DNA of 64,000 nucleotides from NCBI RefSeq assembly GCF_033042135.1, contig NZ_WBXM01000007.1, forward strand, positions 219,260 through 283,259. Reading direction: 5' to 3'. Position numbers and translations under genes: made by a program. Source of the DNA: Haloechinothrix sp033042135. Lineage in GTDB: Bacteria > Actinomycetota > Actinomycetes > Mycobacteriales > Pseudonocardiaceae. Below, in pieces: positions 15,835-24,427 of the stretch. Position 1 is the stretch's first letter; every line of letters begins with the position of its first letter. The notes below the pieces were generated by a model, which worked only from the letters and a program-made list of their open reading frames with translations, was not told the DNA's origin and did no database searches.

Positions 15835-16971
15835 ATGAAGATGGCACGAGCAGCCGGCACCACCGGCGCAGCCGTCATGGTCTTCGGTGTGCTCACTGTC
15901 GGCGCGATCCCGGCAGGAGCGTCATCCGAAGCATCCCCGGCGGATCCGGCCAACGGATCGGGCCCGTCGGTGAGCACCGAGGTACTGGACGCCGTCCAGC
16001 AGGATCTCGGCACCACCCGCTCGCAAGCGGCCGAGCAGCTGGCGAGCCAAGCGACCGCCACCACGCTCCGGGCGCAGCTCGACGACGCGCTCGGCGAGGC
16101 GTTCGGCGGCGCCTACTACGACGAGGCCAGCCAGGAGCTGGTCGTGGGCGTCACCGATCCCGCAGAGGTCGCGCGGGTGACGAGCGCGGGGGCCGAAGCC
16201 ACCGTAGTCCGACACAGCATGGAACAGCTCGACAACGCGGTGACGAAGCTCAACCGGGAAGAGTCGGCGGCACCCGAGACCGTCACCGGCTGGGGGATCG
16301 ACACCACCACCAACTCGGTGACCATCACGGTGGCCGAAGGCGCCACGGGTGACGCGAAGAGCTTCGCCGCCCGGGCGGGCGTAGCCCCGAGCAAGGTCGC
16401 TGTGGAGGAGAGCGCAGAGCAGCCGAAACTTCTCAACACCGTGCGGGGCGGCGAGGCCTACTTCATGCCGCGCAGCCGCTGCTCGGTCGGTTTCTCGGTG
16501 CAGGGTGGTTTCCTGACCGCGGGACACTGCCCCGCGATGGGCGGCACGACCCTGAGCAAGGATGGGCGGCACCTTGGCACCGCCAACCAGTACCGATTCC
16601 CCGGCGCCGACTGGGCACTGGCACGCGTGACGCGGGCCTGGACACCGCTGCCTCAGGTCGTCAGGCTCGGTACCGTGCGAGGCGCGCAGGAAGCCCCCAT
16701 CGGCGCCCGCGCCTGCAAGTCCGGCTCCACCAGCGGGGTGACCTGCGGCACAATCCAGGCCAAGAACCAGACCGTGCGTTACCCGCAGGGAGCTGTCTTC
16801 GGGATGACGCAGACCAGCATCCACGCCCGTCCCGGTGACTCCGGCGGTTCGGTCATGGCCGCGGGCGGCCAGGCGCAGGGTATGGTGTCGGGCGGCAGCC
16901 AGACCACCATGTACTTCGAGCCGATCCAGCGAGCACTACGCGCCACCGGCGCCCGACTGCTCACCGGCTGA
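15835..16971 (+). CDS. Secreted S1-family serine protease, second of a tandem pair
   Basis: A 378-residue preproprotease with the same layout as its neighbour: signal peptide (GAAVMVFGVLTVGAIPAGA), pro-region with AFGGAYYDEASQELVVGV, and mature domain beginning near YFMPRSRCSVGFSV. Triad: His231 in LTAGHC, Asp259 in GADWALA, Ser336 in PGDSGGS. The segment VTCGTIQAKNQTVRYP is identical in the two proteins, showing a duplication, while the pro-regions have diverged more. ATG at 15835 is five bases after GGAGA; ATG 15841 is an alternative. Two hairpins lie in the leader and a terminator follows the gene. Confidence 0.92.
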   Translation: MKMARAAGTTGAAVMVFGVLTVGAIPAGASSEASPADPANGSGPSVSTEVLDAVQQDLGTTRSQAAEQLASQATATTLRAQLDDALGEAFGGAYYDEASQELVVGVTDPAEVARVTSAGAEATVVRHSMEQLDNAVTKLNREESAAPETVTGWGIDTTTNSVTITVAEGATGDAKSFAARAGVAPSKVAVEESAEQPKLLNTVRGGEAYFMPRSRCSVGFSVQGGFLTAGHCPAMGGTTLSKDGRHLGTANQYRFPGADWALARVTRAWTPLPQVVRLGTVRGAQEAPIGARACKSGSTSGVTCGTIQAKNQTVRYPQGAVFGMTQTSIHARPGDSGGSVMAAGGQAQGMVSGGSQTTMYFEPIQRALRATGARLLTG

Positions 16972-16999
16972 GCACTGCGCGGCGGGACACTGCACACCG

Positions 17000-17026
17000 G
17001 CGGGGCATCCCACAGGGGTGCCCCGC
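17000..17026 (+). terminator. Terminator-like hairpin after protease 2
   Basis: GCGGGGCATCCC at 17000-17011 pairs with 17015-17026 (one G-T wobble) around a three-base loop, 29 bases after the stop codon. No T-tract follows, as is common in high-GC actinobacteria. It could also serve the convergent LuxR-type gene ending at 17103. Confidence 0.6.
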
Positions 17027-17102
17027 TACGCGGCTACGTGCGCGGTCACGCCTCCTCGGGCCTCTCCAGGTCTCCTCCTCGAGGCCCGCTACCCCGTCAC
17101 CG

Positions 17103-20084
17103 TCAGCTCGACCGGCGCAGCTCGAGCCGCGATCGCACACCCAACTTGCGGAGCACCCGCGCCACGTGATGTTCGGCGGTGCGCGGGGACAGGAAAAGCA
17201 CCTCCGCGATCTCCCGGTTCGTCAGTCCCCTGGACAGCAGCCCGGCTACCTCCTTTTCGCGCGGCGACAGCGCGTCGCCGTACCCCCGCCGTCCCCGGCG
17301 TGAGCCTGCGGCGCCACCGGAGGTACGGATCGCATGGCGGCAACGGGCGGCATCGCGTGTGGCACCGAGACGTTCGAACTCCTCTGCAACCGGGGTGAGC
17401 AGCTCCGCTTGCCCCGCACCACCCGACCGCGCCCGGCAGCGGGCCGCGTACTCCGCTGCCACGGCCGCGTGATAGGGCGCGGGCAGCGCGGAGTACCGGC
17501 ACTGTGCCGCGTCCAACGGCTCGTAGGCCTGGCACGATCCCTGCGACCACCGGTAGTAGATACCCTGTCCGGCGGGCACCGCAGCGTGCGCCAGCGGCGC
17601 CTCGCGATCACGCACCCCGTCGGTGAACTCGTCGAGCACCGTCCTCGCTTCGCGCAGCCGCCCGACCCGGCCGAGCGTGTCGATCAGCACCGGGGCCAGG
17701 TGAGCTCCCCACAGCCAAACCTCCTTGCGGCGCAGGATCGACCAGGCTCGCAGCCCCACGTCCTGCGCCTTCCGCGCTTCGTCACGGGACAGGTGCATTC
17801 GTGCCATCGCGGCGGCCACGGCAAGCACACGGGGAAGGTAGCCGCACGGGTGGGTCAGCAGCGGCCGGTCAAGGGCCGTGGCCGCGGTGTCCCACTCACC
17901 CTTCGCAACGGCCAACACGCCCCTGGCGCACCACAGCTCGGCGCTGACGAAGTCGATGTCGGCATAGCGGTCCAGCAGCTCGGTGCATCGCTCGTCGAGA
18001 CCGCTCCAGGTCCCCGTCAACCAGCAGAGGCGCACATCAAGGGCGTGGCCGACCGCGGCCAGGTACGAGGAGAGGTCGTTGCCCTTGGCCAGCCGGAGCG
18101 CGCTGGTGACGAACCGTCGCGCGCGGGTGAAGTGCCCAACCCACGACAGCGCGTCGGCCAGGTACAGGTGCGCCCTGGTGAGGTAGTAGTGCTCGTCGGT
18201 GGACCGCGACTCGGCCGGTAACTCCGCGATCCGGGGCCACACCCCCGGCGTGCCGATCTGGATGAGGTTCTGGAGCTGGTTGGCCAGGACGTTGGTACGC
18301 GCCGGGCAGTCCGGCATGTCGTCGAGTGCGGCCTCCACTCCCTCGACCCAGGGGAGGTGGTCGTCCAGCGGCAGCTCCCCGCCCTGGGCCTGACCGAGGG
18401 CGGACTTGGCGTGCAACACGGTGTGCGGGTCCGACTCGCACAGTTCCTCCACGGCGACCGCCAGGTGCCTACGACCGGTGTGCAGCAGATCAGGTTGGCG
18501 GATCATGAGCACGCCCAACCGCGTGCGGATCTGCCCGCGGGTGACCAGCGGCAGGCGTTCGTCGTCGACCATCCGCTCCAGCAGCTCGGTCACATCGCGC
18601 CGTCCCCTGGCCACCAGCGCGGCCTTGCTGAGGTTGCGCGCGAGCACGCCGCGCCGCTTGGTGCTGAGTGTGGCCTCGGAAAGCAGCTCGTGCAGGATCT
18701 CAACCGCGGCTGTCGGTTCCCCTATCTCCCTGGCCTGCTCGGCGGCCGCTTCCGCGGTGTCGACCCACCGGTCGTGCTGCCCCGCAGCCCGGTAATGTTC
18801 GGCGATCCAGGCCAGCGGTGGAGGCTCGCGCCTGCCGAGCACCTCGGCGGCACGCAGGTGCAGGTGGCGCCGCTGCGGCCCGGGCATCCCCTCGTACACG
18901 GCCTGGCGCGCGAGCGCGTGCCGGAAGTCGTAGAGGTTGGGGCTTGCCTCCACCAGCACCCCGGCACGCAACGCATCCAGCAGCGCCGCCCCCGTCCGTG
19001 CCACCGATCGCCCGGTCACGGCGCTGAGGGTTTCCACGTCGACCGAACGCCCCATGACCGCTACCGCTTGGGCGGTGCGTACGGTACTGCTGCACAGCGG
19101 CGCCATCCGCTCGTCCATGGCATGGCTGAGCAGGACCGGAACACCCAGCGCGGCCGGAAGGCTACGGGTCACCTCGCGAGCGGCGCCGTTACCGGTGGGG
19201 ACGCTGCCCGCGCCGTCGGCCAGCGCGCGCAGCACCTCTTCGATCACGAACGGGATGCCCGCGGTGCGCTCGTGCAGCCCGGCCACGAACTCCTCCGACA
19301 CCGAGTCGGTGCCGAGCATGGACCGCACCAGGTCGGCCACGTCGGCCACGCCGAGCGGGGCCAGCCGGATCACCGTGCCCCTGGTGTCGTGCTGCGGCCG
19401 GTGCGCTGCTCCGACCGGGCTCCCGCTGCCGTCGTGCTGGTCGGTCCGGTAGCTCACCACCACCGACAGCGACTCCGGCATGGCCGCGGTCAGGAAGCTC
19501 AACACATCGCGCGTCCCGTCGTCGGCCCAGTGCGCGTCCTCGACGACCAGGACGGTGCGGCCACACGCAGCCAGCACCTCCCGGATCGCGCGATAGAGTC
19601 GGTGCCGCTCGGCACTGGCATCGGGGAGGTGTTCCGGGCGGGCAGGCAGGCAGTGGGCCAGTTCCGGTAGCAGCGGGCGCAGCACCCCCGCGAGGGGGCT
19701 CAACCCCTCGCGTCGCTGTAGCCTGCGTTCGGTGCCGCGGAGTGCGTCGAGGATGGGGCCGTACGAGCACGGATCGCGGAACGGCTGGCACGCGCCGGTG
19801 AGCACGCACCACGAGCGCAACGTCGGTAACGCGCACAGTTCGTCGATCAGCCGCGTCTTACCGATGCCTGCCTCGCCCTCGAGAAGCACCAGGGCAGGCG
19901 GGGTGTTGACCGCGTCGAACAACGCCCCCAGCTCCGCCGATCGTCCCACAAGCACCGGTGGTCCGGTCCGGACGGTCACCGCCGACCCGGTCAAGTCGAG
20001 CTGCGCCGATCCCGTCGCCATAGTTTCGTGCTCACCCACTGATCCGACTCGAGCTCGCAACCGCCCGTCAGAGCGGCAATCCAT
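17103..20084 (-). CDS. LuxR-family regulator with large ATPase domain (LAL type)
   Basis: A 993-residue regulator. Near residues 45-75 lies an AAA/STAND-type P-loop (LLEGEAGIGKTRLIDELC), then a Walker B-like TVLVVEDAHWADD, a long helical middle region, and a C-terminal LuxR helix-turn-helix (ALSPREKEVAGLLSRGLTNREIAEVLF). This is the MalT/LAL architecture, usually a signal-responsive activator. ATG 20084 is the longest start; ATG 20021 (MATGSAQLD) would remove 21 residues, and neither has a clear ribosome site. A 26-bp perfect palindrome lies 40-65 bases upstream of ATG 20084. Adjacent genes (protease, flavin-type protein) do not identify its regulon. Confidence 0.9.
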   Translation of the reverse strand: MDCRSDGRLRARVGSVGEHETMATGSAQLDLTGSAVTVRTGPPVLVGRSAELGALFDAVNTPPALVLLEGEAGIGKTRLIDELCALPTLRSWCVLTGACQPFRDPCSYGPILDALRGTERRLQRREGLSPLAGVLRPLLPELAHCLPARPEHLPDASAERHRLYRAIREVLAACGRTVLVVEDAHWADDGTRDVLSFLTAAMPESLSVVVSYRTDQHDGSGSPVGAAHRPQHDTRGTVIRLAPLGVADVADLVRSMLGTDSVSEEFVAGLHERTAGIPFVIEEVLRALADGAGSVPTGNGAAREVTRSLPAALGVPVLLSHAMDERMAPLCSSTVRTAQAVAVMGRSVDVETLSAVTGRSVARTGAALLDALRAGVLVEASPNLYDFRHALARQAVYEGMPGPQRRHLHLRAAEVLGRREPPPLAWIAEHYRAAGQHDRWVDTAEAAAEQAREIGEPTAAVEILHELLSEATLSTKRRGVLARNLSKAALVARGRRDVTELLERMVDDERLPLVTRGQIRTRLGVLMIRQPDLLHTGRRHLAVAVEELCESDPHTVLHAKSALGQAQGGELPLDDHLPWVEGVEAALDDMPDCPARTNVLANQLQNLIQIGTPGVWPRIAELPAESRSTDEHYYLTRAHLYLADALSWVGHFTRARRFVTSALRLAKGNDLSSYLAAVGHALDVRLCWLTGTWSGLDERCTELLDRYADIDFVSAELWCARGVLAVAKGEWDTAATALDRPLLTHPCGYLPRVLAVAAAMARMHLSRDEARKAQDVGLRAWSILRRKEVWLWGAHLAPVLIDTLGRVGRLREARTVLDEFTDGVRDREAPLAHAAVPAGQGIYYRWSQGSCQAYEPLDAAQCRYSALPAPYHAAVAAEYAARCRARSGGAGQAELLTPVAEEFERLGATRDAARCRHAIRTSGGAAGSRRGRRGYGDALSPREKEVAGLLSRGLTNREIAEVLFLSPRTAEHHVARVLRKLGVRSRLELRRSS

Positions 20085-20123
20085 CTGAGTTCATCGAGCT
20101 TCCCGTGTTAGGGCGGCGAGTCT

Positions 20124-20149
20124 AGTGCAATAACATGTGTTATTGCACT
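20124..20149. promoter_or_regulatory. 26-bp perfect palindromic operator candidate
   Basis: AGTGCAATAACA at 20124-20135 and its exact complement at 20138-20149 flank a two-base centre. The site is strikingly AT-rich for this genome and lies just upstream of the leftward LuxR-type gene. On the minus strand TAGACT, a plausible -10 box, begins inside its downstream edge, so a bound protein would block the promoter. Confidence 0.65.
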
Positions 20150-20322
20150 CGGTCGAGGGACGGTCAACTACTCACAGTGATCGGCCTTGCGCCAGGTCAC
20201 GCCCGGTCAACTCCGGAAAGGGCCACGATGTCCGGGATTTCAAACTGGCAACTATCACCCATCAGGGTTATAACGATCGTCGTGCTTTCCCGGTGGTGAC
20301 GTGGCCGCTGTCGAGCAGCCGG

Positions 20323-21159
20323 TCAGTGCGCGTACCAAGCACGTCCTTCGACGGCGGCGATGCCTGAGCGGCAGTCGCGCTCGACCGCGCGGTGGTTGCG
20401 AAGCCTGCCGACGATGCCGAACGGTTCCAGCCCAGCCCCGGGCTCCCCCTCGGCCCGAGCGATGGTGAGCGTCTCGCCGTGCAGCGCACCACAGCGGTAC
20501 CACGGCTCCCACCGCTCGAAATCGGGGCTGCGCCGGTGCGCGTAGGCACACACGTCCAGCCCGTCGCCTTCCAGCAGGTTCCCGTCTTTGGGCCAGATAT
20601 CGATCCGCTCGCCGGGGGTGTCGGGCCAGACCTTCGCAGTGACCACACCGATCCGCGGCTCGCCGTCCCGGTCACGCACGAGCAGCGCGTCCCGCGGTTC
20701 GGACCGTGCCGGTAGCCGGTAGGTCTCGGCCACCTCCGGCAACGTCACCAGTACGCGGGGCACCCACCACCAGTTCTCCCTGCGCGCCATCAACCCGTCC
20801 GCGCGCAACCGCGTCGGAGGGTGCTTGACGATCTCCTGATCGAGCAGCTGCGCCACGAACGTCGAACCCTCCAGATCGTGGGTGACCTCGGCGCGGCCGA
20901 GGGCAACCGCCGCGTGCGCATCGTCGCCGAGGACATCTGCTTCGGAGACGCTCAACGCGACCATTCGACCCGTGAGCCCGTCGGCAGCAGCCAGGTGCGC
21001 GTACGGCAACGCCACGCACGGCATCCCGTCCAGCTCGAGGGGAACCACAGGCAAACCGGTGGGGCCGTTCACGTCGATCCAGGACAGCTCCCCCACCGTG
21101 GCGCGTCGCCACAGCGAGCTGAAATCCGGCATGTCATACCCGCTTTGTGTGATCGCCAT
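20323..21159 (-). CDS. Uncharacterised protein, possibly FMN-binding split-barrel type
   Basis: A 278-residue soluble protein without signal peptide or membrane span. The N-terminal part (LWRRATVGELSWIDVNGPTGLPVVPLELDGMPCVALPYA) resembles the opening strands of pyridoxamine-5'-phosphate-oxidase-like flavin barrels, and LGRAEVTHDLEGSTFVAQLLDQEI fits the same fold; the resemblance is weak. The C-terminal third (PWYRCGALHGETLTIARAEGEPGAGLEPFGIVGRLRNHRAV) I do not recognise. Start at 21159; ATG 21132 is an alternative. It is a single leftward gene divergent from the CstA operon. No function is assigned. Confidence 0.6.
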   Translation of the reverse strand: MAITQSGYDMPDFSSLWRRATVGELSWIDVNGPTGLPVVPLELDGMPCVALPYAHLAAADGLTGRMVALSVSEADVLGDDAHAAVALGRAEVTHDLEGSTFVAQLLDQEIVKHPPTRLRADGLMARRENWWWVPRVLVTLPEVAETYRLPARSEPRDALLVRDRDGEPRIGVVTAKVWPDTPGERIDIWPKDGNLLEGDGLDVCAYAHRRSPDFERWEPWYRCGALHGETLTIARAEGEPGAGLEPFGIVGRLRNHRAVERDCRSGIAAVEGRAWYAH

Positions 21160-21240
21160 CTCGTGCTAAGTTGCATCGACTCTAACCGATGACACCGCAA
21201 CCGCCCCCGGCGCACAGGAGTCTCACGGAGGTACCTTCAG

Positions 21241-22992
21241 ATGCCCGCGGTGATCGTGCTACTGGTGGTTCTGGCGATCTACGCTCTCGGTTACCGGTAT
21301 TACTCCTCCTATCTCGCGCGGCGCGTGTACGCGCTCGATCCCGCGTACGTCACGCCCGCCCACCGGTACTCCGACGGCGTCGACTTCGTACCCACCAACA
21401 AACACATCGTCTTCGCCCACCACTTCATCTCCATCGCGGGGGCCGCTCCGATCGTCGGTCCCGCCATCGCGGTCTTCTGGGGATGGCTTCCCGCGTTGCT
21501 GTGGGTCGTGCTCGGCACGGTCTTCGCGGCAGGCGCCCACGATTTCGGGGCTCTCGTGGTCTCGCTGCGACACAAGGCACGCAGTATCGGCACGGTGGCG
21601 CGCGATGTGATCAGCACTCGCGCGCGCACGCTGTTCTTGCTCATCATCTACTTCCTGGTCACCATGGTGAACGCGGTGTTCGCGGTCGTCATCGCGACGT
21701 TGCTGGTGAACAACCCGGAGGCGGTACTGCCCGTCCTGCTGACCATCCCGCTGGCCATCGGTGTCGGACAGTACGTCTACCGCAAGCGCACGGCCGCACT
21801 GCTGCCCTCACTGCTCGCGCTTGTGATCGTCTACTCGGCGATCTGGCTCGGGCAGCACGTCCCGATCACCGTGGACCCCATCGCGAACGCTGTCGGGCTG
21901 CAACCCATGACGGTGTGGATCCTGCTGATCTTCGCCTACACGTTCTTCGCCTCCCGGCTTCCCGTCTGGGTGCTGCTGCAGCCGAGGGACTACATCAACC
22001 AGCAGCAGATGGTCCTGGCACTGCTGGTGATCATGCTCGGGGTACTCATCGGGTGGAACACGATCGCCGCTCCGGCCGTGCACGACGTCCCCGAAGGCTC
22101 ACCGCCGTGGTTCCCGTTGCTGTTCATCACGATCGCCTGCGGTGCGGTGTCCGGCTTCCACAGCCTGGTCTCCTCGGGGACCACGGCCAAGCAACTCAAC
22201 AAGGAATCAGACGCGCGTTACGTCGGCTACTTGGGATCGCTCGGTGAGGGCACCTTGGCGCTATGCTCCATTCTGGCCGCGACCGCGGGCGTGGTGGCGC
22301 TGTCGGCCACGCCGGCCGCCGACTGGCAGGCGCGCTACGCCGACTGGGAGACGGCCTCCGACGGCGCGCTGGGCACGTTCACCGAAGGCGTCGCCGGGTT
22401 CGCCAACAACCTCGGTGTCCCGGTGGCCATCGGCACCGTGTTCGCCGCCGTCGTCGTGATCAGCTTCGCGGCGACCAGCCTCGACACGGCAGTGCGGCTG
22501 CAACGCTACATCGTGCAGGAGATCGCCGAGATGGTCGGGCTGCGCGCGGTGGCACGCAACCTCACGCTGGCCACCGCGGTGGCGCTGAGCCTGCCCATCA
22601 TACTGGCCCTGCTACCGGGCGATTTCGCGTTCGGCACGTTGTGGCAGCTGTTCGGCACCACGAACCAGCTCACCGCGGGACTGGCGCTTGCGGTGATCGC
22701 GGTGTGGGTGACCAGGCGCCGCCGGAACCCGATCGTGATCCTCATCCCGCTGGTGTTCCTGGTGACCATGACCTCGTGGGCGCTGCTCATCCAGCTGCAC
22801 GAGTTCGCCACCAGCGCGGACCCGCTGGAGGTCTTCCTGCTCGCCCCACTGGACGCGATCATCTTCCTGCTCGCGGTATGGCTGATCATCGAGGCCGCTG
22901 TGGCGCTGCGCAGGGCATGGGCCGCGCGTGCCGTCGAAGCCGACGCCGGCGAGGAATCCGCCGTGCGAAGCGGGGAGCACGATGACCGGTGA
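21241..22992 (+). CDS. cstA: Carbon starvation protein CstA-family transporter
   Basis: A 583-residue integral membrane protein with about 15 hydrophobic spans. Family hallmarks are near the start: DGVDFVPTNKHIVFAHHFISIAGAAPIVGPAIAVFWGWLP, then GAHDFGALVVSLRHKARSIG, and later ATSLDTAVRLQRYIVQE and LWQLFGTTNQLTAGLALAV. CstA proteins take up peptides and/or pyruvate when carbon is scarce. It is shorter than the roughly 700-residue E. coli protein. ATG at 21241 follows a GGAGG site. It heads a three-gene operon and overlaps the next gene by 11 bases. Confidence 0.92.
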   Translation: MPAVIVLLVVLAIYALGYRYYSSYLARRVYALDPAYVTPAHRYSDGVDFVPTNKHIVFAHHFISIAGAAPIVGPAIAVFWGWLPALLWVVLGTVFAAGAHDFGALVVSLRHKARSIGTVARDVISTRARTLFLLIIYFLVTMVNAVFAVVIATLLVNNPEAVLPVLLTIPLAIGVGQYVYRKRTAALLPSLLALVIVYSAIWLGQHVPITVDPIANAVGLQPMTVWILLIFAYTFFASRLPVWVLLQPRDYINQQQMVLALLVIMLGVLIGWNTIAAPAVHDVPEGSPPWFPLLFITIACGAVSGFHSLVSSGTTAKQLNKESDARYVGYLGSLGEGTLALCSILAATAGVVALSATPAADWQARYADWETASDGALGTFTEGVAGFANNLGVPVAIGTVFAAVVVISFAATSLDTAVRLQRYIVQEIAEMVGLRAVARNLTLATAVALSLPIILALLPGDFAFGTLWQLFGTTNQLTAGLALAVIAVWVTRRRRNPIVILIPLVFLVTMTSWALLIQLHEFATSADPLEVFLLAPLDAIIFLLAVWLIIEAAVALRRAWAARAVEADAGEESAVRSGEHDDR

Positions 22993-23335
22993 GCCCGGTG
23001 TTCCGGGCCGTTCCCGCGGTCGCCCCGGAGCCACGGGAGCCGTGGGAGCCGTGGGAACGGCCCGCTCGGTGGCCGCGAAGCTGCGCCGGGCATGGCGGCG
23101 CGCGGAGGAGCTGTTCGACGCCGTGTTCACCGCGCGGTGGGGTCCGTCAGCCAGGAGAGCGGCACGGGACCAAGCCGATACACTGCGCGCGCTGGTACTG
23201 CTTGAGACCTTGGGGGTCGACAACCCCGTTCGCTACGAGACACTGGAGCTGATCCCCTACCTCGTCGCCGACCTCCACGAATGGCACCGGCGCATGGGCA
23301 AGGAGGAGTTCGGGGATCCCGGAGTGTGCTGTTGA
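22982..23335 (+). CDS. Small Cys-Cys-ending protein (cory-CC-star type)
   Basis: A 117-residue protein with a Gly/Ala/Val-rich N-terminus, a basic helical middle (AKLRRAWRRAEELFDAVFTARWGPSARRAARDQADTL) and a conserved-looking end (LELIPYLVADLHEWHRRMGKEEFGDPGVCC) terminating in Cys-Cys right before the stop. This matches the family I know as cory-CC-star, named for that ending and found next to CstA and an ArsA-like ATPase. Function is unknown; the paired terminal cysteines could bind metal, form a redox centre or be modified. It overlaps cstA by 11 bases and the ATPase gene by a few bases, so all three are coupled. Confidence 0.82.
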   Translation: MTGEPGVPGRSRGRPGATGAVGAVGTARSVAAKLRRAWRRAEELFDAVFTARWGPSARRAARDQADTLRALVLLETLGVDNPVRYETLELIPYLVADLHEWHRRMGKEEFGDPGVCC

Positions 23336-24303
23336 CCGTTCCCGGTTCCCACCACGTCCCGGCACCAGTGGTGATCATCGGAGGTAAGGGCGGTGTCGGC
23401 AAGACCACCGTCGCCGCGGCCACCGCGCTGGCACTGGCCGGATCCGGTCGCCGCACGCTGCTGGTCTCCACCGATCCGGCGCACTCACTAGCCGATGTCC
23501 TCGGGCGCCCGCTGGGCGAGGCGCCGCGGCGGGTCACAGAACAGCTGTGGGCAGTGGAGCCGGATCCCGAGGCGATGGTTCGCGCCAGGATCAAACAGGT
23601 CGGCGACGACGCGGCCGCGGCGTTGCCACGCTCCGTGATGCCAGCCGTGCAGCGCCAGCTCGACGCCGCGGCCGCTGCCCCCGGAATGGCGGAGTCCGCC
23701 CTGAGCGATATGCTCACTCGCTCCCTCGATCAGGTGAATAATTCCTGGGAACACGTCGTCGTGGACAGTGCCCCCACCGGGCACCTCCTGCGCATGCTCG
23801 AACTCCCCGACCTGCTCACCACCTGGGTGCGCGGGCTGGCACGGCAACGCGAACGCGCCATCGCCGCCGACCGTATCGCCGGGGACATCCTCGGCTCGCC
23901 GGAGGAGTCCGACGACCCGTTGCTCAACCGACTCCACGAGCGCCGCCGCAGGCTGGAACGCACGGCGACCCGCCTCCGCACCGAGGCTTGCGTGCATCTC
24001 GTATTGCTACCCCGCCGCATGGTGCTGGCCGAGACGGCTCGCGCCGCCGCAACACTGACCGGGGGCGGTTTCACCCTCGGCCATGCCGTGCTCAACCAAA
24101 CGACATCTACATCGGACAGCGAGTTCACCGAACGCGCGCGAGTGGAGCTCGCGGTACCGGGCATCGTCCGGCTACCCGAGGTGGAGTCCGAACCGATCGG
24201 CATCGAACGGCTGGGCGTGCTGGGCGAATTGCTGTCACAGCAAGGCGTTCCCGCGGCGGCAGCGGGCAGTTCGACGTCCGGCCCGTCGGTGGACAACCGG
24301 TGA
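23326..24303 (+). CDS. ArsA/GET3-like ATPase
   Basis: A ~325-residue SIMIBI-class ATPase. It has the deviant Walker A IIGGKGGVGKTTVAAATA, the switch segment LLVSTDPAHSLADVLG and VVVDSAPTGHLLRMLELPDLL, all typical of ArsA/GET3. Known relatives energise arsenite efflux or deliver tail-anchored membrane proteins. No arsenic genes are present; instead it follows cstA and the CC-ending protein. The start is uncertain: GTG 23326, TTG 23332 (TTGA overlap with the upstream stop) or ATG 23281 are all in frame. I use 23326 because it leaves a short N-terminus before the P-loop. Confidence 0.85.
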   Translation: MLLTVPGSHHVPAPVVIIGGKGGVGKTTVAAATALALAGSGRRTLLVSTDPAHSLADVLGRPLGEAPRRVTEQLWAVEPDPEAMVRARIKQVGDDAAAALPRSVMPAVQRQLDAAAAAPGMAESALSDMLTRSLDQVNNSWEHVVVDSAPTGHLLRMLELPDLLTTWVRGLARQRERAIAADRIAGDILGSPEESDDPLLNRLHERRRRLERTATRLRTEACVHLVLLPRRMVLAETARAAATLTGGGFTLGHAVLNQTTSTSDSEFTERARVELAVPGIVRLPEVESEPIGIERLGVLGELLSQQGVPAAAAGSSTSGPSVDNR

Positions 24304-24334
24304 GGCGACAGTCGCGTGAGTACAACGAATAGAT

Positions 24335-24368
24335 AGCGACCGCTACAGCGAGCTGCCGCACGGTCGCT
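24335..24368 (+). terminator. Terminator-like inverted repeat after ArsA-like gene
   Basis: AGCGACCG at 24335-24342 pairs perfectly with 24361-24368, 32 bases after the stop codon; the 18-base loop and absence of a T-tract make the call tentative. It lies between the CstA operon and the MreB-like gene. Confidence 0.4.
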
Positions 24369-24427
24369 CACTGGCGTACAGTCAGTAGCACCGCGGGGTG
24401 AGCACAGTCCGGTGTTGGGAGGCTGCG

